DNA of 64,000 nucleotides from Desulfobacterium sp. (lineage in GTDB: Bacteria > Desulfobacterota > Desulfobacteria > Desulfobacterales > Desulfobacteraceae). The stretch spans positions 62,001 through 126,000 of the forward strand of contig JAQYWC010000054.1 of assembly GCA_030145245.1 (NCBI GenBank). Direction: 5' to 3'. The position numbers and the translations under genes are program-made. The notes under the pieces are model-generated. The model was not told where the DNA came from. It searched no databases and worked only from the letters and a program-made list of their open reading frames with translations. Shown piece after piece: positions 36,353 through 46,273 of this stretch; position 1 is the stretch's first letter, and the number at the start of each line of letters is the position of its first letter.

Positions 36353-39300
36353 GTACGGACAGGATCAAGCTGGTTTATTTCAGCGTCACCTCCAACGAAA
36401 TTCCCAACCTGAGCGCGGCCATCCTGGATTTTCAATCCAGGGTGGCCCCTGTGGATGTCTTTGCCAGGACCCGCACCCAGCTTGAGAACTCCGAACACGT
36501 CCAAAAGGATTTTGTGGCAAAGGCCCTTGGGGCGGATATCGTCATTGTCACCCTCATGTCCGGCCACAGATCTTTCCCTGCCTGGGCGGATCTGATCAAG
36601 GGCTTTGAAAACCTGCGGGCAAAGGGGCGGCCGTTCCCTATTTCCATGTCCAGCCCACCGGGAGCAATCAAGAGTCCATGGCCATGGTGCAACGCTATTC
36701 CCACGGCGTGGATGAAGGCCCATGGCAGACCCTGAACCAGTATTACAGATATGGCGGTGTGGACAATTTAACGAACATGCTCATTTGCCTGCACAATCGG
36801 TTAAAAAACACCACCACCCAGGCCGCCCCCCCACGACGCCCCCTGAGCGAGGGGATCTACCATCCGGATCTTGATCATGTCCCGGAGTTGACCGATTATC
36901 TCAAGGGGCTTGATCCTGATAAGCCGACCCTTGGGATCTGGTTTTACCAGAACTTCTGGGTGACCAACAACAAGGACCATATCGACGCCATGGTTCACGA
37001 AGCCGAAGCCCAGGGCAACAATGTTCTCTGCGTGTTCCACACCCGCTTCAAAGACAAGCTGATCAACAATCACGGGGCGGATTATGTTATCGATCATCTC
37101 TTCATGGACAAGGGCAAACCCATCATCGATGCCCTGATCAATCCGGTGATGTTCAGCCTTGGCATGGCATCCCAGGAATATAAAAATCTGCTCCAGCGCC
37201 TGGATGTTCCCGTGATCCAGGTCATCTCCACCGGCCAGACCATCACCCAGTGGGAAGAGAGTCCCCAGGGATTGCACAATGTGGACATCACCATCGGCGT
37301 TGCCCAGCCCGAACTTGACGGGGTGATCATCACCGTGCCCGTGGCAGCCAAGCAGTTTGCCCCAAAAGACCCGCACCAAGATGACAGAAGACTGGGGCAG
37401 GATGCCCGGGGATCTCTTTGTCCATGACAACCAATTGCTGTTCCCCGGTTTGATCAACGGCAATCTGTTCATCACCATCCAGCTCCCCAGGGGGTATCTG
37501 GAACAGGTGGACAAGCTCTACCATGATCCCCGTCTCTCTCCTCCCCATCACTACCTTGCCCAGTACAGATGGATAAAAGATCAATTCAAGGCAGACGCCG
37601 TTCTCCATGTGGGCAAGCACGGCTCCCTTGAATGGCTTCCGGGCAAAGCCGTGGGCCTCGGCCCCGACTGTTATCCCGATCTTGCCCAACACCTACCTCT
37701 ACATCATCAACGATCCCGGCGAGGGCACCCAGGCAAAACGCCGCTCCTTTGCCTGCATCATCGACCACCTGCCCCCGGCCCTTGTCAACTCGGACCTGTA
37801 CGATGATCTGGTCCCGGTGGAAAACCTTGCAAAGGAGTACCAGGAGGCCAAAGTCCAGGACCAGGCAAAGACCGAACTTTTAAAGCCCATGATCTGGGAT
37901 GCGGTCACACAGGCCGATCTTGACAAGGATCTTGACATCACCCGGGCCCGTGCCATGGCAGACTTTGAGGCCTTCATGGAAAAACTCCACCACTGCCTCA
38001 GCGAAATAGCGGACACAGCCATCACCCAGGGCCTGCACATCCTTGGCAGCCTCCCGGAAGAGAACCGGCCGGCTGAAACCATTGTCCAGATGACACGGCT
38101 TGCCAATGGATCTGTTCCCTCCCTCAGGGAATCTGTGGTCAATGCCCTGGGATATGATCTTGAAACGGTCATGGCAAACCGGGGCAGGGGGGTGGACAAA
38201 GCACTGAACATGACAGGGGGCCAGATCCTTGAAAAGGCCCACACGCTTTCCCTGGCCCTCATCAATGATGCGCTTAAGCAAAAAAATGCGCTCAGGCAAA
38301 AACAAGGCTCGGCAGAAGGCACTGATCTCAACACCATCATGGCAAACCACCTGGGTAAAACCGATGCCAGGATCCTGGAAGTGCTTGAGTATGCCATGGA
38401 AGACCTTCTTCCCCGGCTGTTAAAAACCTCGGACGAGATCACCCATTGCCTTGCCTCCTTTGACGGACGGTTCGTGCCCCCCGGCCCGTCGGGCGCGCCC
38501 AGCAGGGGAGATGCGTCCATCCTCCCCACAGGCCGGAACTTCTATTCCGTGGATCCCCAGAAGATCCCCACCCCCGCAGCCTGGGAGGTGGGTAAACGCC
38601 TGGGGGACGCCCTCATCGACCGCTACCGCAAAGAGTATGACAGCCGTTATCCCGAAAGCGTGGGCATGGTCCTTTGGGCAAGCCCCACCATGCGCTCCAA
38701 GGGAGACGATATTGCTGAGATCCTCTATCTCATGGGGGTAAAACCCGTGTGGCAGCAAGGCTCGGGCAATGTAAGAGGGCTTGAGGTCATTCCCGCATCC
38801 CAGTTGAACCGCCCCCGCATAGATGTCTCCCCACGGATTTCAGGCATATTCAGGGACGCCTTTCCCTTGCTCACGGATCTCATCGACAAGGGCGTTCAAA
38901 TGGTAGCCCAACTCAAGGAAGATCCCGCCGTCAATTTCATCCGTTCTCATGTGATCAAAGACATGGACGACCTTGCCCAAAAAGGCATGGATCAGGACGA
39001 GGCGTTCCGGGAGGCAACCTTCAGGATCTTCGGTTCCCCTGCCGGAAGCTACGGTGCCGGGGTGGCAGAACTCATTGAATCAAAACGCTGGGAAACAACC
39101 GACGATCTCGGCAACATGTTCATCCAATGGTCTTCCCACGCCTACGGCCAGAACACCTTTGGCAAGCCCTGTGAAAAAGGGTTCAGAAAAGTGCTCAACC
39201 GCATGTCGGTCACGGTGAAAAACGAGGATACCCGGGAAAAGGACATGATGCTCTGCACCGATTACTACAACTACCACGGCGGTCTCATTTCTGCGGTAAG

Positions 39301-39732
39301 AACGGTGCAGGTTTTCTGGCAGGGGATTCTTTCGACCCTGAACGGGTAAAGATGCGCACCACCACTGAAGAGGCCCGCCACGTTTTCAGGTCCCGGCTTT
39401 TAAACCCCAAATGGATACAGGGCTTAAAAGAACACGGTTACAAAGGGGCCGGAGATCTTTCCAAGGCCATGGATATCATCATCGGGTGGGATGCCACGGC
39501 AGATGTGATAGACGATTGCATGTACAGCAGGTTTGCCAGAAAAGTACCCCTGGACCCCCAAATCCAGGAGTGGATGCAGGCGGTCAACCCCTATGCCCTC
39601 CAAAATATCCTGGATAAACTCCTGGAAGCCTCTGCCCGTGGTCTCTGGAATGCCGATGACGCCATTGAGGAGGAGTTGAAACAGGCCTATCTTGATGTGG
39701 AGAGCGAGATCGAAGAGATCAGCGAGGACTAA
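36349..39732 (+). pseudogene. cobN: Decayed cobaltochelatase cobN (multiple frameshifts and an internal deletion)
   Basis: Aligned by eye to the intact CobN at 57727, this copy is collinear from STDRIKLVYFSVTSNEI to VESEIEEISED but broken several times. A base is missing in a C run near 36638 (RPF to PYFHVQPTG). About 0.4 kb, equal to roughly 130 residues between VPVA and KMTEDWG, is gone near 37350-37380, with a frame change. Another frameshift lies near 37685-37690 (CYPDLA to NTYLYIINDP). A fourth lies near 39310 before VKMRTTTEEARHV. The remaining pieces are still well conserved, so inactivation is fairly recent. It starts with GTG overlapping the chlI-like stop. No functional product is expected. 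Confidence 0.92.
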
Positions 39733-39950
39733 TCCATTGGGATATTCATTTCACCACCTGCGCAAACCATGTGGCTTTTTGCGGCGTTAAAGCGGTTGCC
39801 CGATCTTACATGTTAAAGTGCTCATTTTATTTTTTTATATTAAATAGTTTAACGGGAAAAAATGGCTTTCCAATTACCTGATAATTCGTCCATTGCAGTT
39901 CTTCCCTTTGACGGTTCAGGCATGTTTTTAATCGCCGTTCTCTCTGTTTG

Positions 39951-39990
39951 AAAAAAGAAACAGCTCCGGCAAACAAAAGTCTGCCGGAGC
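39951..39990 (-). terminator. Intrinsic terminator after the 40430-40011 gene
   Basis: GCTCCGGCA and TGCCGGAGC (39963-39971 and 39982-39990) form a perfect 9-bp stem. On the minus strand it is followed by TGTTTC and T6. Confidence 0.8.
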
Positions 39991-40010
39991 CAGTCGGGAT
40001 TGCATGAGAT

Positions 40011-40430
40011 TTACCGCGACAATCCTGGCTTACTTGCTTTGTCAATAATCAGTACGTCTTCACTGGCGCTGAAGGGGTCCTCCGTCGTGGTCTCTCCATC
40101 AAGGGTAATGGCGTTTTCCATCCCGACTTCCAGGGTTCCTTCAATGTCGGACATTAAGACGATAGCGTCAAAAAAACCGAGAGAATCCCTTTTCCAGGCG
40201 TACAGCGGAACATCATTGACCTTGACAGTTACCGGGTCTACCAGAACATAGGGGATGTTGGTGTGAATCACAAAACTCTCCATTGAACCGCCAACGTTGA
40301 TGATATTAGGTGCCACATCAATAGCGGCATCCAGACCATGGGCCTTTGGCGCAAAGGGCACCGACAGGAGCAGCAACAGGACGCCTGCCAACACCGGCCT
40401 ACCCATTTTTTTTAATAGCGATCTGTTCAT
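40011..40430 (-). CDS. Exported protein of unknown function
   Basis: The protein has 139 residues. A strong signal peptide (KKMGRPVLAGVLLLLLSVPFAPKAHG, cleavage near 32) precedes a compact, strand-rich domain: IDVAPNIINVGGSMESFVIHTNIPY, VKVNDVPLYAWKRDSLGFFDAIVL, GTLEVGMENAITLDGE. The PNIINVGGS...VHTNIPY pattern resembles small secreted Ig-like or cohesin-type domains with an 'asp-ile-x-Pro' metal-like loop, but I do not recognise a family. It is monocistronic with its own terminator, and an inverted repeat lies in its 5' leader (40517-40548). Confidence 0.7.
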   Translation of the reverse strand: MNRSLLKKMGRPVLAGVLLLLLSVPFAPKAHGLDAAIDVAPNIINVGGSMESFVIHTNIPYVLVDPVTVKVNDVPLYAWKRDSLGFFDAIVLMSDIEGTLEVGMENAITLDGETTTEDPFSASEDVLIIDKASKPGLSR

Positions 40431-40871
40431 GACATTCTCCTTTGTTTTGAATGATTACCGTCGAAACATCGCCAAAAAACAAAACGATATTCCGGGTCGG
40501 TTGCCACTCTATCAACGCCTCCGGAAGCAGCCAGCAGGTTCCGGAGGCATGGATATAAGCAATTTCAATATTATGGGTCGCATTTTATTCTCTCCTCTTG
40601 CTAAAAATGGCTGAAAGACACGCCCTTGCTTTAATATTAGGGAATAACTCCTAAAGGGTCACTACTGTTTGCAATATTTTTATCCCTGAATGGTTTCAGT
40701 GGATATTAAGGAGGCGAATATATAAAACCCATTTGCAATTCAGGTCAATTGGGATGTTCTTATAATAATGTCGATTGTGGTATAAAGCAAATTTGTTTTC
40801 AGAAATAAAATTAAGCTATGGGTCACTGGTTTTATCTTGTTTTATATGGCAAAAGCACAAGGGGATAAGGG
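40431..40871. other. Intergenic region without a supported gene
   Basis: This stretch lies between a minus-strand exported-protein gene and the minus-strand HicB gene. Apart from a perfect 10-bp inverted repeat at 40517-40548, nothing is recognisable. No HicA toxin frame was found. Confidence 0.7.
40517..40548 (-). repeat. Perfect 10-bp inverted repeat
   Basis: GCCTCCGGAA (40517-40526) and TTCCGGAGGC (40539-40548) flank a 12-base loop. It lies about 90 bases upstream of the minus-strand exported-protein gene. No T-run follows on either strand, so it is not an obvious terminator. Confidence 0.75.
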
Positions 40872-41219
40872 TTACAGGCTCTGGATGGATTCGGTGAGCA
40901 TATCTGTGACACACGTATTGAGGCTTTTCCTTTCTGCTGCTGCTTTTGTCGCTATTTCAGCATGTAGTTCCGGGGGAACTCTCAGGTTGAATTTTCCAGA
41001 ATATTCTTTGTGTGGATTAATTCCCTCTTCCTTGCACATATCAAGAAAAACCTGGAGAGAGATCTTGCCTTCTTCTCGAAGCTCTTCAATGTTTGTAGCG
41101 TAAAAATCAGCTCCGCCATTCAGACCAATAAATTCACCACGGAATTGATCAATCTCAGGGTCGTATTTAATGACAGTGTTATAATCCTTGCTTTTTGTCC
41201 TGGATACGTTATCTCCCAT
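40872..41219 (-). CDS. hicB: HicB-family antitoxin-like protein, solitary
   Basis: The protein has about 115 residues from the ATG at 41219. A longer frame to 41396 adds unrelated sequence. The N-terminal part (YNTVIKYDPEIDQFRGEFIGLNGGADFYATNIEELREEGKISLQVFLDMCKEEG) is the HicB RNase-H-like domain. The C-terminal part (KFNLRVPPELHAEIATKAAAERKSLNTCVTDMLTESI) is an Arc-type ribbon-helix-helix for DNA binding. HicB normally sits next to the HicA mRNA interferase. No HicA-like frame was found on either side, so this is an orphan regulator or a remnant antitoxin. Confidence 0.82.
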   Translation of the reverse strand: MGDNVSRTKSKDYNTVIKYDPEIDQFRGEFIGLNGGADFYATNIEELREEGKISLQVFLDMCKEEGINPHKEYSGKFNLRVPPELHAEIATKAAAERKSLNTCVTDMLTESIQSL

Positions 41220-41309
41220 AAAATTGGAATTTAGTTGCAATGTCCGTCCTTTTTTTGTACCGAGAATAAGTTCTGTGCCGTGAAATAAAATATATATGTG
41301 ACCATAAAA

Positions 41310-42080
41310 ATGACAAATACAAATAAATTCTATGCCGGGCTCACCCCCCTGTACCACCTGATCTATCCGGATTGGAACAAGAGCATACAAAAACAAGCCC
41401 GCATGCTCGATTCCGTCATTCGTGAAAAATGGGTTGATGCGTCATCCGTTCTCGACGTTTCATGCGGCATCGGCACGCAAGCGATAGGGCTATCGGGCCT
41501 CGGCTACCGTGTTACAGCGTCTGACCTGTCGCCCGAGGAGGTCGAACGGGCCAAGCAGGAGGCCGATAAGCGTAATTTGCCCGTTACTTTCTCGGTGGCA
41601 GACATGCGTCAGGCCTTCACTCATCACGCATGTCAGTTCGATATCGTGATCTCTTGCGACAATTCAGTCCCTCACCTTCTTTCGGATGGGGAGATCCTCA
41701 CTGCCTTCCGACAGTTCTACCAATGTACGCGCCCAGGGGGCGGTTGCATCATCTCTGTCCGGGATTACGAGAAGGAGGACTTATCAAAGCAACAGGTCAA
41801 ACCCTATGGTATCCGGGAAGACAACGGCATCCGCTGGTTGCTCTGGCAGGTTTGGGACCCTCATCCGCCAACATACGATGTGGCATTCTACTTTGTCGAG
41901 GATCGTGGTGGCCCGGAGTGCCGCACATATGTTATGAGATCCAGGTACTATGCCGTGGGCATTCCTTTGCTCATGGAAATGATGAGAAAGGCTGGCTTTG
42001 ATGACGTACACAGACTGGATGACAGGTTCTTCCAGCCGATTATCACAGGTACCAGGCAGAAGGGTAAAATGACCGCATGA
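41310..42080 (+). CDS. Class I SAM-dependent methyltransferase
   Basis: The protein has about 256 residues from the ATG at 41310. The SAM-binding motif I is SSVLDVSCGIGTQAIGLSGLGY near 44-65. Motif II is VTASDLSPEEVERAKQEA. VADMRQAF and FDIVISCDNSVPHLL are the later strands. The fold is that of small-molecule or glycine/sarcosine-type methyltransferases (Methyltransf_25/11). The substrate is unknown. The stop overlaps the start of the AraC-type regulator by 4 bases, so the two are co-expressed. Confidence 0.9.
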   Translation: MTNTNKFYAGLTPLYHLIYPDWNKSIQKQARMLDSVIREKWVDASSVLDVSCGIGTQAIGLSGLGYRVTASDLSPEEVERAKQEADKRNLPVTFSVADMRQAFTHHACQFDIVISCDNSVPHLLSDGEILTAFRQFYQCTRPGGGCIISVRDYEKEDLSKQQVKPYGIREDNGIRWLLWQVWDPHPPTYDVAFYFVEDRGGPECRTYVMRSRYYAVGIPLLMEMMRKAGFDDVHRLDDRFFQPIITGTRQKGKMTA

Positions 42081-42937
42081 TGAAATTTAATTTCAGAAAA
42101 AACAAATATGGAAAAGAGCTCCTCATCGATTGTGGACTCATCTCCAAGACAAAAGGTTTTGTTAAAGATGAAACCCCATTTTACGTCTCCTTCCATGAAA
42201 TCATATTCATAACCAAGGGAAAGGGGCGGTTCAAACTGGATGATGAAGAGATCCCGTTTGAGAGAGGAACCATTTTATTACTGCCCCGGAACAAGTGGCG
42301 GCAGTGGGCGGTGATTGATGAGCCCATGGACGGCTATTTCCTGATTTTTGAAGAGGAGTTTATTGCCACTTTTTTTAATGACGCCCTTTTCTTATACCGG
42401 TTTCACTATTTTTATAACAACTCCACGCCTTCATTTATTCAAACCGGCGAAGAGATGTTCAGGCAGATGACGGTTAAATTAGATGAAATCCAAACGGAAC
42501 TGAAAGGCGTTCGCAAGGACAGCCATCATCTCCTGCGCTCTATCCTCTATTACCTTTTGATCCAGATTAACCGGATCTATGAACGGGAGTTCAACCTGAA
42601 CGATGAACTTTTCCAGGAAGGTTTAACATTAAGATTCCGAAGGCTTTTGGAGCAGAATATCCGGGAAAGGCAGAAGGTCTCAGACTATGCGGAGATGCTC
42701 CAGGTCAGCAAGTCTCACCTCAACAAGGTATTGAACAGGTGTTTTGGCAAAAGCTGCTCTGAAATCATTAAGGAGCGCCTGGTGGCCGATATCAAAAAAG
42801 AGTTGTTGTTCAGCAGCAAAAGCATTTCTGAGATCGGGTATGAGTTGAACTTCTCAGAGCCTGGAAACCTCATTCGGTTTTTTAAGAAGATGACCCGGAC
42901 AACACCACGGGAATATCGCCTGCTGAATTCAAAATGA
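42077..42937 (+). CDS. AraC-family transcriptional regulator
   Basis: The protein has 286 residues. The N-terminal cupin-like ligand domain contains EIIFITKGKGRFKLDDEEIPFERGTILLLPRNKWRQW, the usual 'effector pocket plus fixed Pro' pattern. The C-terminal 100 residues form the double helix-turn-helix: VSDYAEMLQVSKSHLNKVLNRCFGKSCSEIIKERL and SISEIGYELNFSEPGNLIRFFKKMTRTTPREYR. It is translationally coupled to the methyltransferase. It may control that gene or the amino-acid ABC importer that starts 170 bases downstream. Confidence 0.93.
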   Translation: MMKFNFRKNKYGKELLIDCGLISKTKGFVKDETPFYVSFHEIIFITKGKGRFKLDDEEIPFERGTILLLPRNKWRQWAVIDEPMDGYFLIFEEEFIATFFNDALFLYRFHYFYNNSTPSFIQTGEEMFRQMTVKLDEIQTELKGVRKDSHHLLRSILYYLLIQINRIYEREFNLNDELFQEGLTLRFRRLLEQNIRERQKVSDYAEMLQVSKSHLNKVLNRCFGKSCSEIIKERLVADIKKELLFSSKSISEIGYELNFSEPGNLIRFFKKMTRTTPREYRLLNSK

Positions 42938-43108
42938 TAATTCTTTGTCTGTTCTGACATTGTCCCTCCATCCTTTTTATCGTATCTTGTGAACCGCTTC
43001 GGGCCAGGTGCTCTGAAGTTTACGGGGTGCGCACCCTTCCATTATTGACCGGTTTTGCCACAACATGGGCAGAGCTATGCCAAACAGACCAAGGGAAGGG
43101 AAGTACGT

Positions 43109-43930
43109 ATGAAAAGGAAGCAGATAATATCCGTTGCAATCATGGTGTTGTCTCTGTTTATTTATGTGGGGTGCGGCAGTGCCCCGCAAGGGCTGGAAAA
43201 GCCCCTGGTGGTGGCCATGGAACTTCAGTACCCCCCGTTTGAAATGACGGACCCGTCCGGGGCACCGTCAGGGATCAGCGTGGAGATTGCCAAGGGCCTT
43301 GCCGATTACCTGAACCGGCCCTTGATAATCGAGAACACGGCGTGGACCGGTCTGATCCCGTCACTTCAGACCGGAAAGGCGGACCTTGTGATCTCCTCCA
43401 TGGGGATCACCGAAGAGAGACGCAGGGTGGTTGATTTCTCGAGCCCATACAGTCAGTCCGGGCTTGCTCTTTTAATTCATAAATCATCCAGGGTCAGCGG
43501 TTTCAAGGACCTGAATCACCCCTCGGTGTCCGTTGCGGTGAGATCCGGCACCATCGGCGCGACCATTGCCGGAGAGAAACTGCCCCGGGCGAATGTGATC
43601 AGTTTTGAAGATGTGGCGGCCTGCGTGCTGGAGGTGGTCCAGGGCAAAGCAGATGCGTTCATCTATGACAGCGTCACGGTATATAAACATTACAGGAAGC
43701 ATCCGGCCACCACCCGGATCAATGTCACCCCGGTCCCCGGTGCAGGATCCAACTGGGGGATGGCCATTAAAAAAGGAAACCGGGAGCTGTTGGATCAGGT
43801 GAACGGGTATATAGCCCTGAGCCTCAAAGAAAAACGCTTTGACGCCATGGCCCGGGCATATCTGGGTGAGATGGTCTCCTTTTTCGAAAAAAACAGCATT
43901 CCCTTCTATTTTGATCTGGGTGAAAAATGA
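43109..43930 (+). CDS. Amino-acid ABC importer, solute-binding lipoprotein (SBP_bac_3)
   Basis: The protein has about 273 residues from the ATG at 43109, preceded by a purine-rich AAGGGAAGGGAAG; a longer frame begins at 43055. A lipoprotein signal ends LFIYVGC, with Cys at 22. The mature part (LVVAMELQYPPFEMTDPSGAPSGISVEIAKGLADYLNR, WTGLIPSLQTGKADLVISSMGITEERRRVVDFSSPY) is the classic polar-amino-acid receptor of type II fold. It tethers to the outer face of the inner membrane and feeds the permease and ATPase encoded next. Substrate specificity is unknown. Confidence 0.93.
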   Translation: MKRKQIISVAIMVLSLFIYVGCGSAPQGLEKPLVVAMELQYPPFEMTDPSGAPSGISVEIAKGLADYLNRPLIIENTAWTGLIPSLQTGKADLVISSMGITEERRRVVDFSSPYSQSGLALLIHKSSRVSGFKDLNHPSVSVAVRSGTIGATIAGEKLPRANVISFEDVAACVLEVVQGKADAFIYDSVTVYKHYRKHPATTRINVTPVPGAGSNWGMAIKKGNRELLDQVNGYIALSLKEKRFDAMARAYLGEMVSFFEKNSIPFYFDLGEK

Positions 43931-44757
43931 TTGCCCGGGTTTTAGAAAAAAGCGGCAGCCCCGTGAACACCAGGGAAACAATGCCATATTTGTTTCTTTC
44001 AGACGGAAAAGAGGTTCCCGGCCAGGTGTGGGGCTTCAACATCGGCCTGGTTGTTCTTGGGATTGCCTGGGGGGTGTGGGCCTGCTTCTCCGCCCTGGGC
44101 TATGACCTTGTCTGGGAAAATGTGTGGCACTACCGAAGCAATATGATCCAGGGGTTTTTCACCACCATTGCCATCACCCTTGTTTCATTGGTTCTCAGCC
44201 TGGTGATCGGCCTTTTTTTCGGGCTGGCCCAGAGATCCAGGGTCATCATGCTGCGGATCCTTTGCCGGGTCTACATCGAAGTGGTGCGCGGAACCCCGCT
44301 TCTGGTTCAGGTGCTGATCTTTTTTTACGTGGTGGCCCATGCTGCGGGAATCGACAACCGTTTTTTCGTGGGGGTGTGCATCATGTCCGTCTTCAGCGGG
44401 GCCTACATGGCCGAGATCGTTCGTTCAGGTATTGAAAGCATTGCCCCAAGCCAGCTGGAAACAGCCAGATCCTTAGGGTTCACCCAGGTTCAGACCTACC
44501 GTTACATTGTCTTTCCCCAGGTGATCTCCCGGATCCTGCCCCCCCTGACCGGGCAGGTCGCTTCCCTGATCAAAGACTCTTCCCTGCTCTCCATCATCTC
44601 GATCAGGGAGTTCACCATGGCAGCAAGGGAGGTCAATGCCACCACTTTTTCCACCCTGGAAAGCTACATTCCCCTGGCCATCGGTTATCTTCTAATCACC
44701 CTTCCCATCTCTTTCATCACGTCCCGGATGGAAAAGAGGTACAAGCATGCAGCTTAA
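43927..44757 (+). CDS. Amino-acid ABC importer permease (HisM/GlnP family)
   Basis: The protein has 276 residues. It contains MIQGFFTTIAITLVSLVLSLVIGLFFG and the conserved EVVRGTPLLVQVLIFFYV. The EAA loop follows (GIESIAPSQLETARSLGFTQVQTYRYIVFPQVISRILPPLTGQ). The N-terminal 40 residues before the first helix are longer than usual. It overlaps the binding-protein gene by 4 bases and the ATPase gene by 11 bases, so the three are one tight operon. Confidence 0.94.
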   Translation: MIARVLEKSGSPVNTRETMPYLFLSDGKEVPGQVWGFNIGLVVLGIAWGVWACFSALGYDLVWENVWHYRSNMIQGFFTTIAITLVSLVLSLVIGLFFGLAQRSRVIMLRILCRVYIEVVRGTPLLVQVLIFFYVVAHAAGIDNRFFVGVCIMSVFSGAYMAEIVRSGIESIAPSQLETARSLGFTQVQTYRYIVFPQVISRILPPLTGQVASLIKDSSLLSIISIREFTMAAREVNATTFSTLESYIPLAIGYLLITLPISFITSRMEKRYKHAA

Positions 44758-45478
44758 AATCGAAAACCTGACCCGGAACTTCAACGGACAGAAAGCCCTG
44801 GATAACCTGTCCATCTCCCTTACAAATGTCACCTCCCTGGTGCTCATCGGGCCGTCCGGCAGTGGCAAGACCACCCTCCTCAGGGTACTTGCCGGGCTTG
44901 AAACCCCGGATGCGGGAACCATCCGGATCAACCAACGTCCCCTTTTGTTTGATGAAGCCTCCCTGCATTCCCACCGGAAGCGGATCGGGGTGGTGTTTCA
45001 GGGCTACAACCTCTTTCCCCATCTTTCAGCGGAAGAGAACATTGTATTGCCTTTGACCAAGGTCCACGGCCTGACCCGGGAGGAGGCAATGGCCCGTGCC
45101 CATACCCTGCTCAGCCGGTTTGCCCTGACGGGGCATAAGGACAAAAAACCGGCCCAGCTTTCAGGCGGACAGCAGCAACGGATCGCCCTGTGCCGCACGG
45201 CCGCCCTGAAACCGGAGGTCATGCTTCTGGATGAGCCCACCAGCGCCCTTGATCCTGAGTTCACAACAGAGGTCCTCGACCTTGTGCACGGGTTGCAGAA
45301 AGAGGGGATCGAACTGATCATGGTGACCCATGAGATGGGGTTTGCCGCATCTGCTGCGGACCACGTGATTTTTATGGACCAGGGACGCATTCTTGCCAAC
45401 GGCAGACCGGAAGAGATCTTTAAGAACAATCCCAATACCCGGATAAACGCATTTATCAGCAAGGTATTGAAATACTGA
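44747..45478 (+). CDS. Amino-acid ABC importer ATPase (GlnQ/HisP family)
   Basis: The protein has 243 residues. Walker A is GPSGSGKTTLLRVL near 35-48. The Q-loop is VVFQGYNLFPHLS, the signature LSGGQQQRIALCRT, Walker B VMLLDEPTSALDPE, and the switch His is in MVTHEMGFA. All essential motifs are intact. It is the last transporter gene and is followed after 15 bases by a PNPOx/ferredoxin fusion, possibly co-transcribed. Confidence 0.95.
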   Translation: MQLKIENLTRNFNGQKALDNLSISLTNVTSLVLIGPSGSGKTTLLRVLAGLETPDAGTIRINQRPLLFDEASLHSHRKRIGVVFQGYNLFPHLSAEENIVLPLTKVHGLTREEAMARAHTLLSRFALTGHKDKKPAQLSGGQQQRIALCRTAALKPEVMLLDEPTSALDPEFTTEVLDLVHGLQKEGIELIMVTHEMGFAASAADHVIFMDQGRILANGRPEEIFKNNPNTRINAFISKVLKY

Positions 45479-45493
45479 CAAAAGGACAGAATC

Positions 45494-46198
45494 ATGAATA
45501 TCAAAGAAATTTACAACAAATTCGATCAAATCGGCTGCCTCACCTTTGCCACCATTGACCGGGGAGTGCCACAGACACGCATTGCCCACCTGTTTGCCCA
45601 TGACCATGAAGGCTTGTATTTCAGAACCATGAAAACCAAAGCGTTTTATGATCAGCTCAAAAAGGATGGACACGTATCCATCTGCGGCATGTTTCCCAAC
45701 ACATCCGTCAGCCATAACAAAGAGGGGATGCCCAGTTTCGAACCGGGATACACCATCAACGCCAGCGGTGATGTCAAAGAGATCGCCTTTGAGACCCTCA
45801 AAGAAAAAGCTGCCGAAGATGAACAGTTCATGCTCGGAGTCAAAGATATCGAAAAGTATCCGGCCATGACCACTTTCTGTCTGCACCGTGCCTGGGGGGA
45901 GGTGTTTGATTTTGATTTTGAGATGGAGCACCGTTCCCATAAGCTGCAGCGCACCCGTTTCAGCTTTGGCGGCAGGCAGATCCCGTTCAAAGGCGTCCGC
46001 ATCACAGACGAGTGCATTGGCTGTGGAGAATGCATGGGAACCTGTTCCTTCAAGGCCATTTATCAACAGGATGATGCCTATTGCATCGACCAGACCCGGT
46101 GCGATGTGTGCGGAGACTGCTACATAAACTGTCCTGCAAGCGCCATTGAGATTGTTCTTGAGGCTCCGGGACCCGTTAGACGCCATTTTGAGAAATAG
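45494..46198 (+). CDS. PNPOx-like flavin-binding domain fused to a 2[4Fe-4S] ferredoxin domain
   Basis: The protein has 234 residues. The N-terminal 160 residues (CLTFATIDRGVPQTRIAHLFAHDHEGLYFRTMKTKAFYDQL, GHVSICGMFP) form a split-barrel flavin-binding fold of the pyridoxamine-phosphate-oxidase superfamily. The C-terminal part carries two clusters, CIGCGECMGTC and CDVCGDCYINC, each a CxxCxxCxxxC ferredoxin motif. Such fusions are found in anaerobes and probably act as flavin/Fe-S reductases, but the substrate is unknown. AAAGGA precedes the ATG. It may belong to the amino-acid ABC operon. Confidence 0.88.
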   Translation: MNIKEIYNKFDQIGCLTFATIDRGVPQTRIAHLFAHDHEGLYFRTMKTKAFYDQLKKDGHVSICGMFPNTSVSHNKEGMPSFEPGYTINASGDVKEIAFETLKEKAAEDEQFMLGVKDIEKYPAMTTFCLHRAWGEVFDFDFEMEHRSHKLQRTRFSFGGRQIPFKGVRITDECIGCGECMGTCSFKAIYQQDDAYCIDQTRCDVCGDCYINCPASAIEIVLEAPGPVRRHFEK

Positions 46199-46273
46199 AG
46201 CTTGCTTTTTATGACCGTTTGATCCTATTTGTTTTGTGTGCCCTGTTTTATCAGGGTTACCTTGAAAATTTAA

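Noticed and set aside
37699-38529. 276-codon open frame on the minus strand
   Set aside because: It is antisense to conserved cobN-derived sequence. The plus-strand reading matches the intact CobN closely.
45161-46186. 341-codon open frame on the minus strand
   Set aside because: It lies antisense to the amino-acid ABC ATPase and the PNPOx-ferredoxin gene, both of which have strong family motifs. Its translation shows no recognisable domain.
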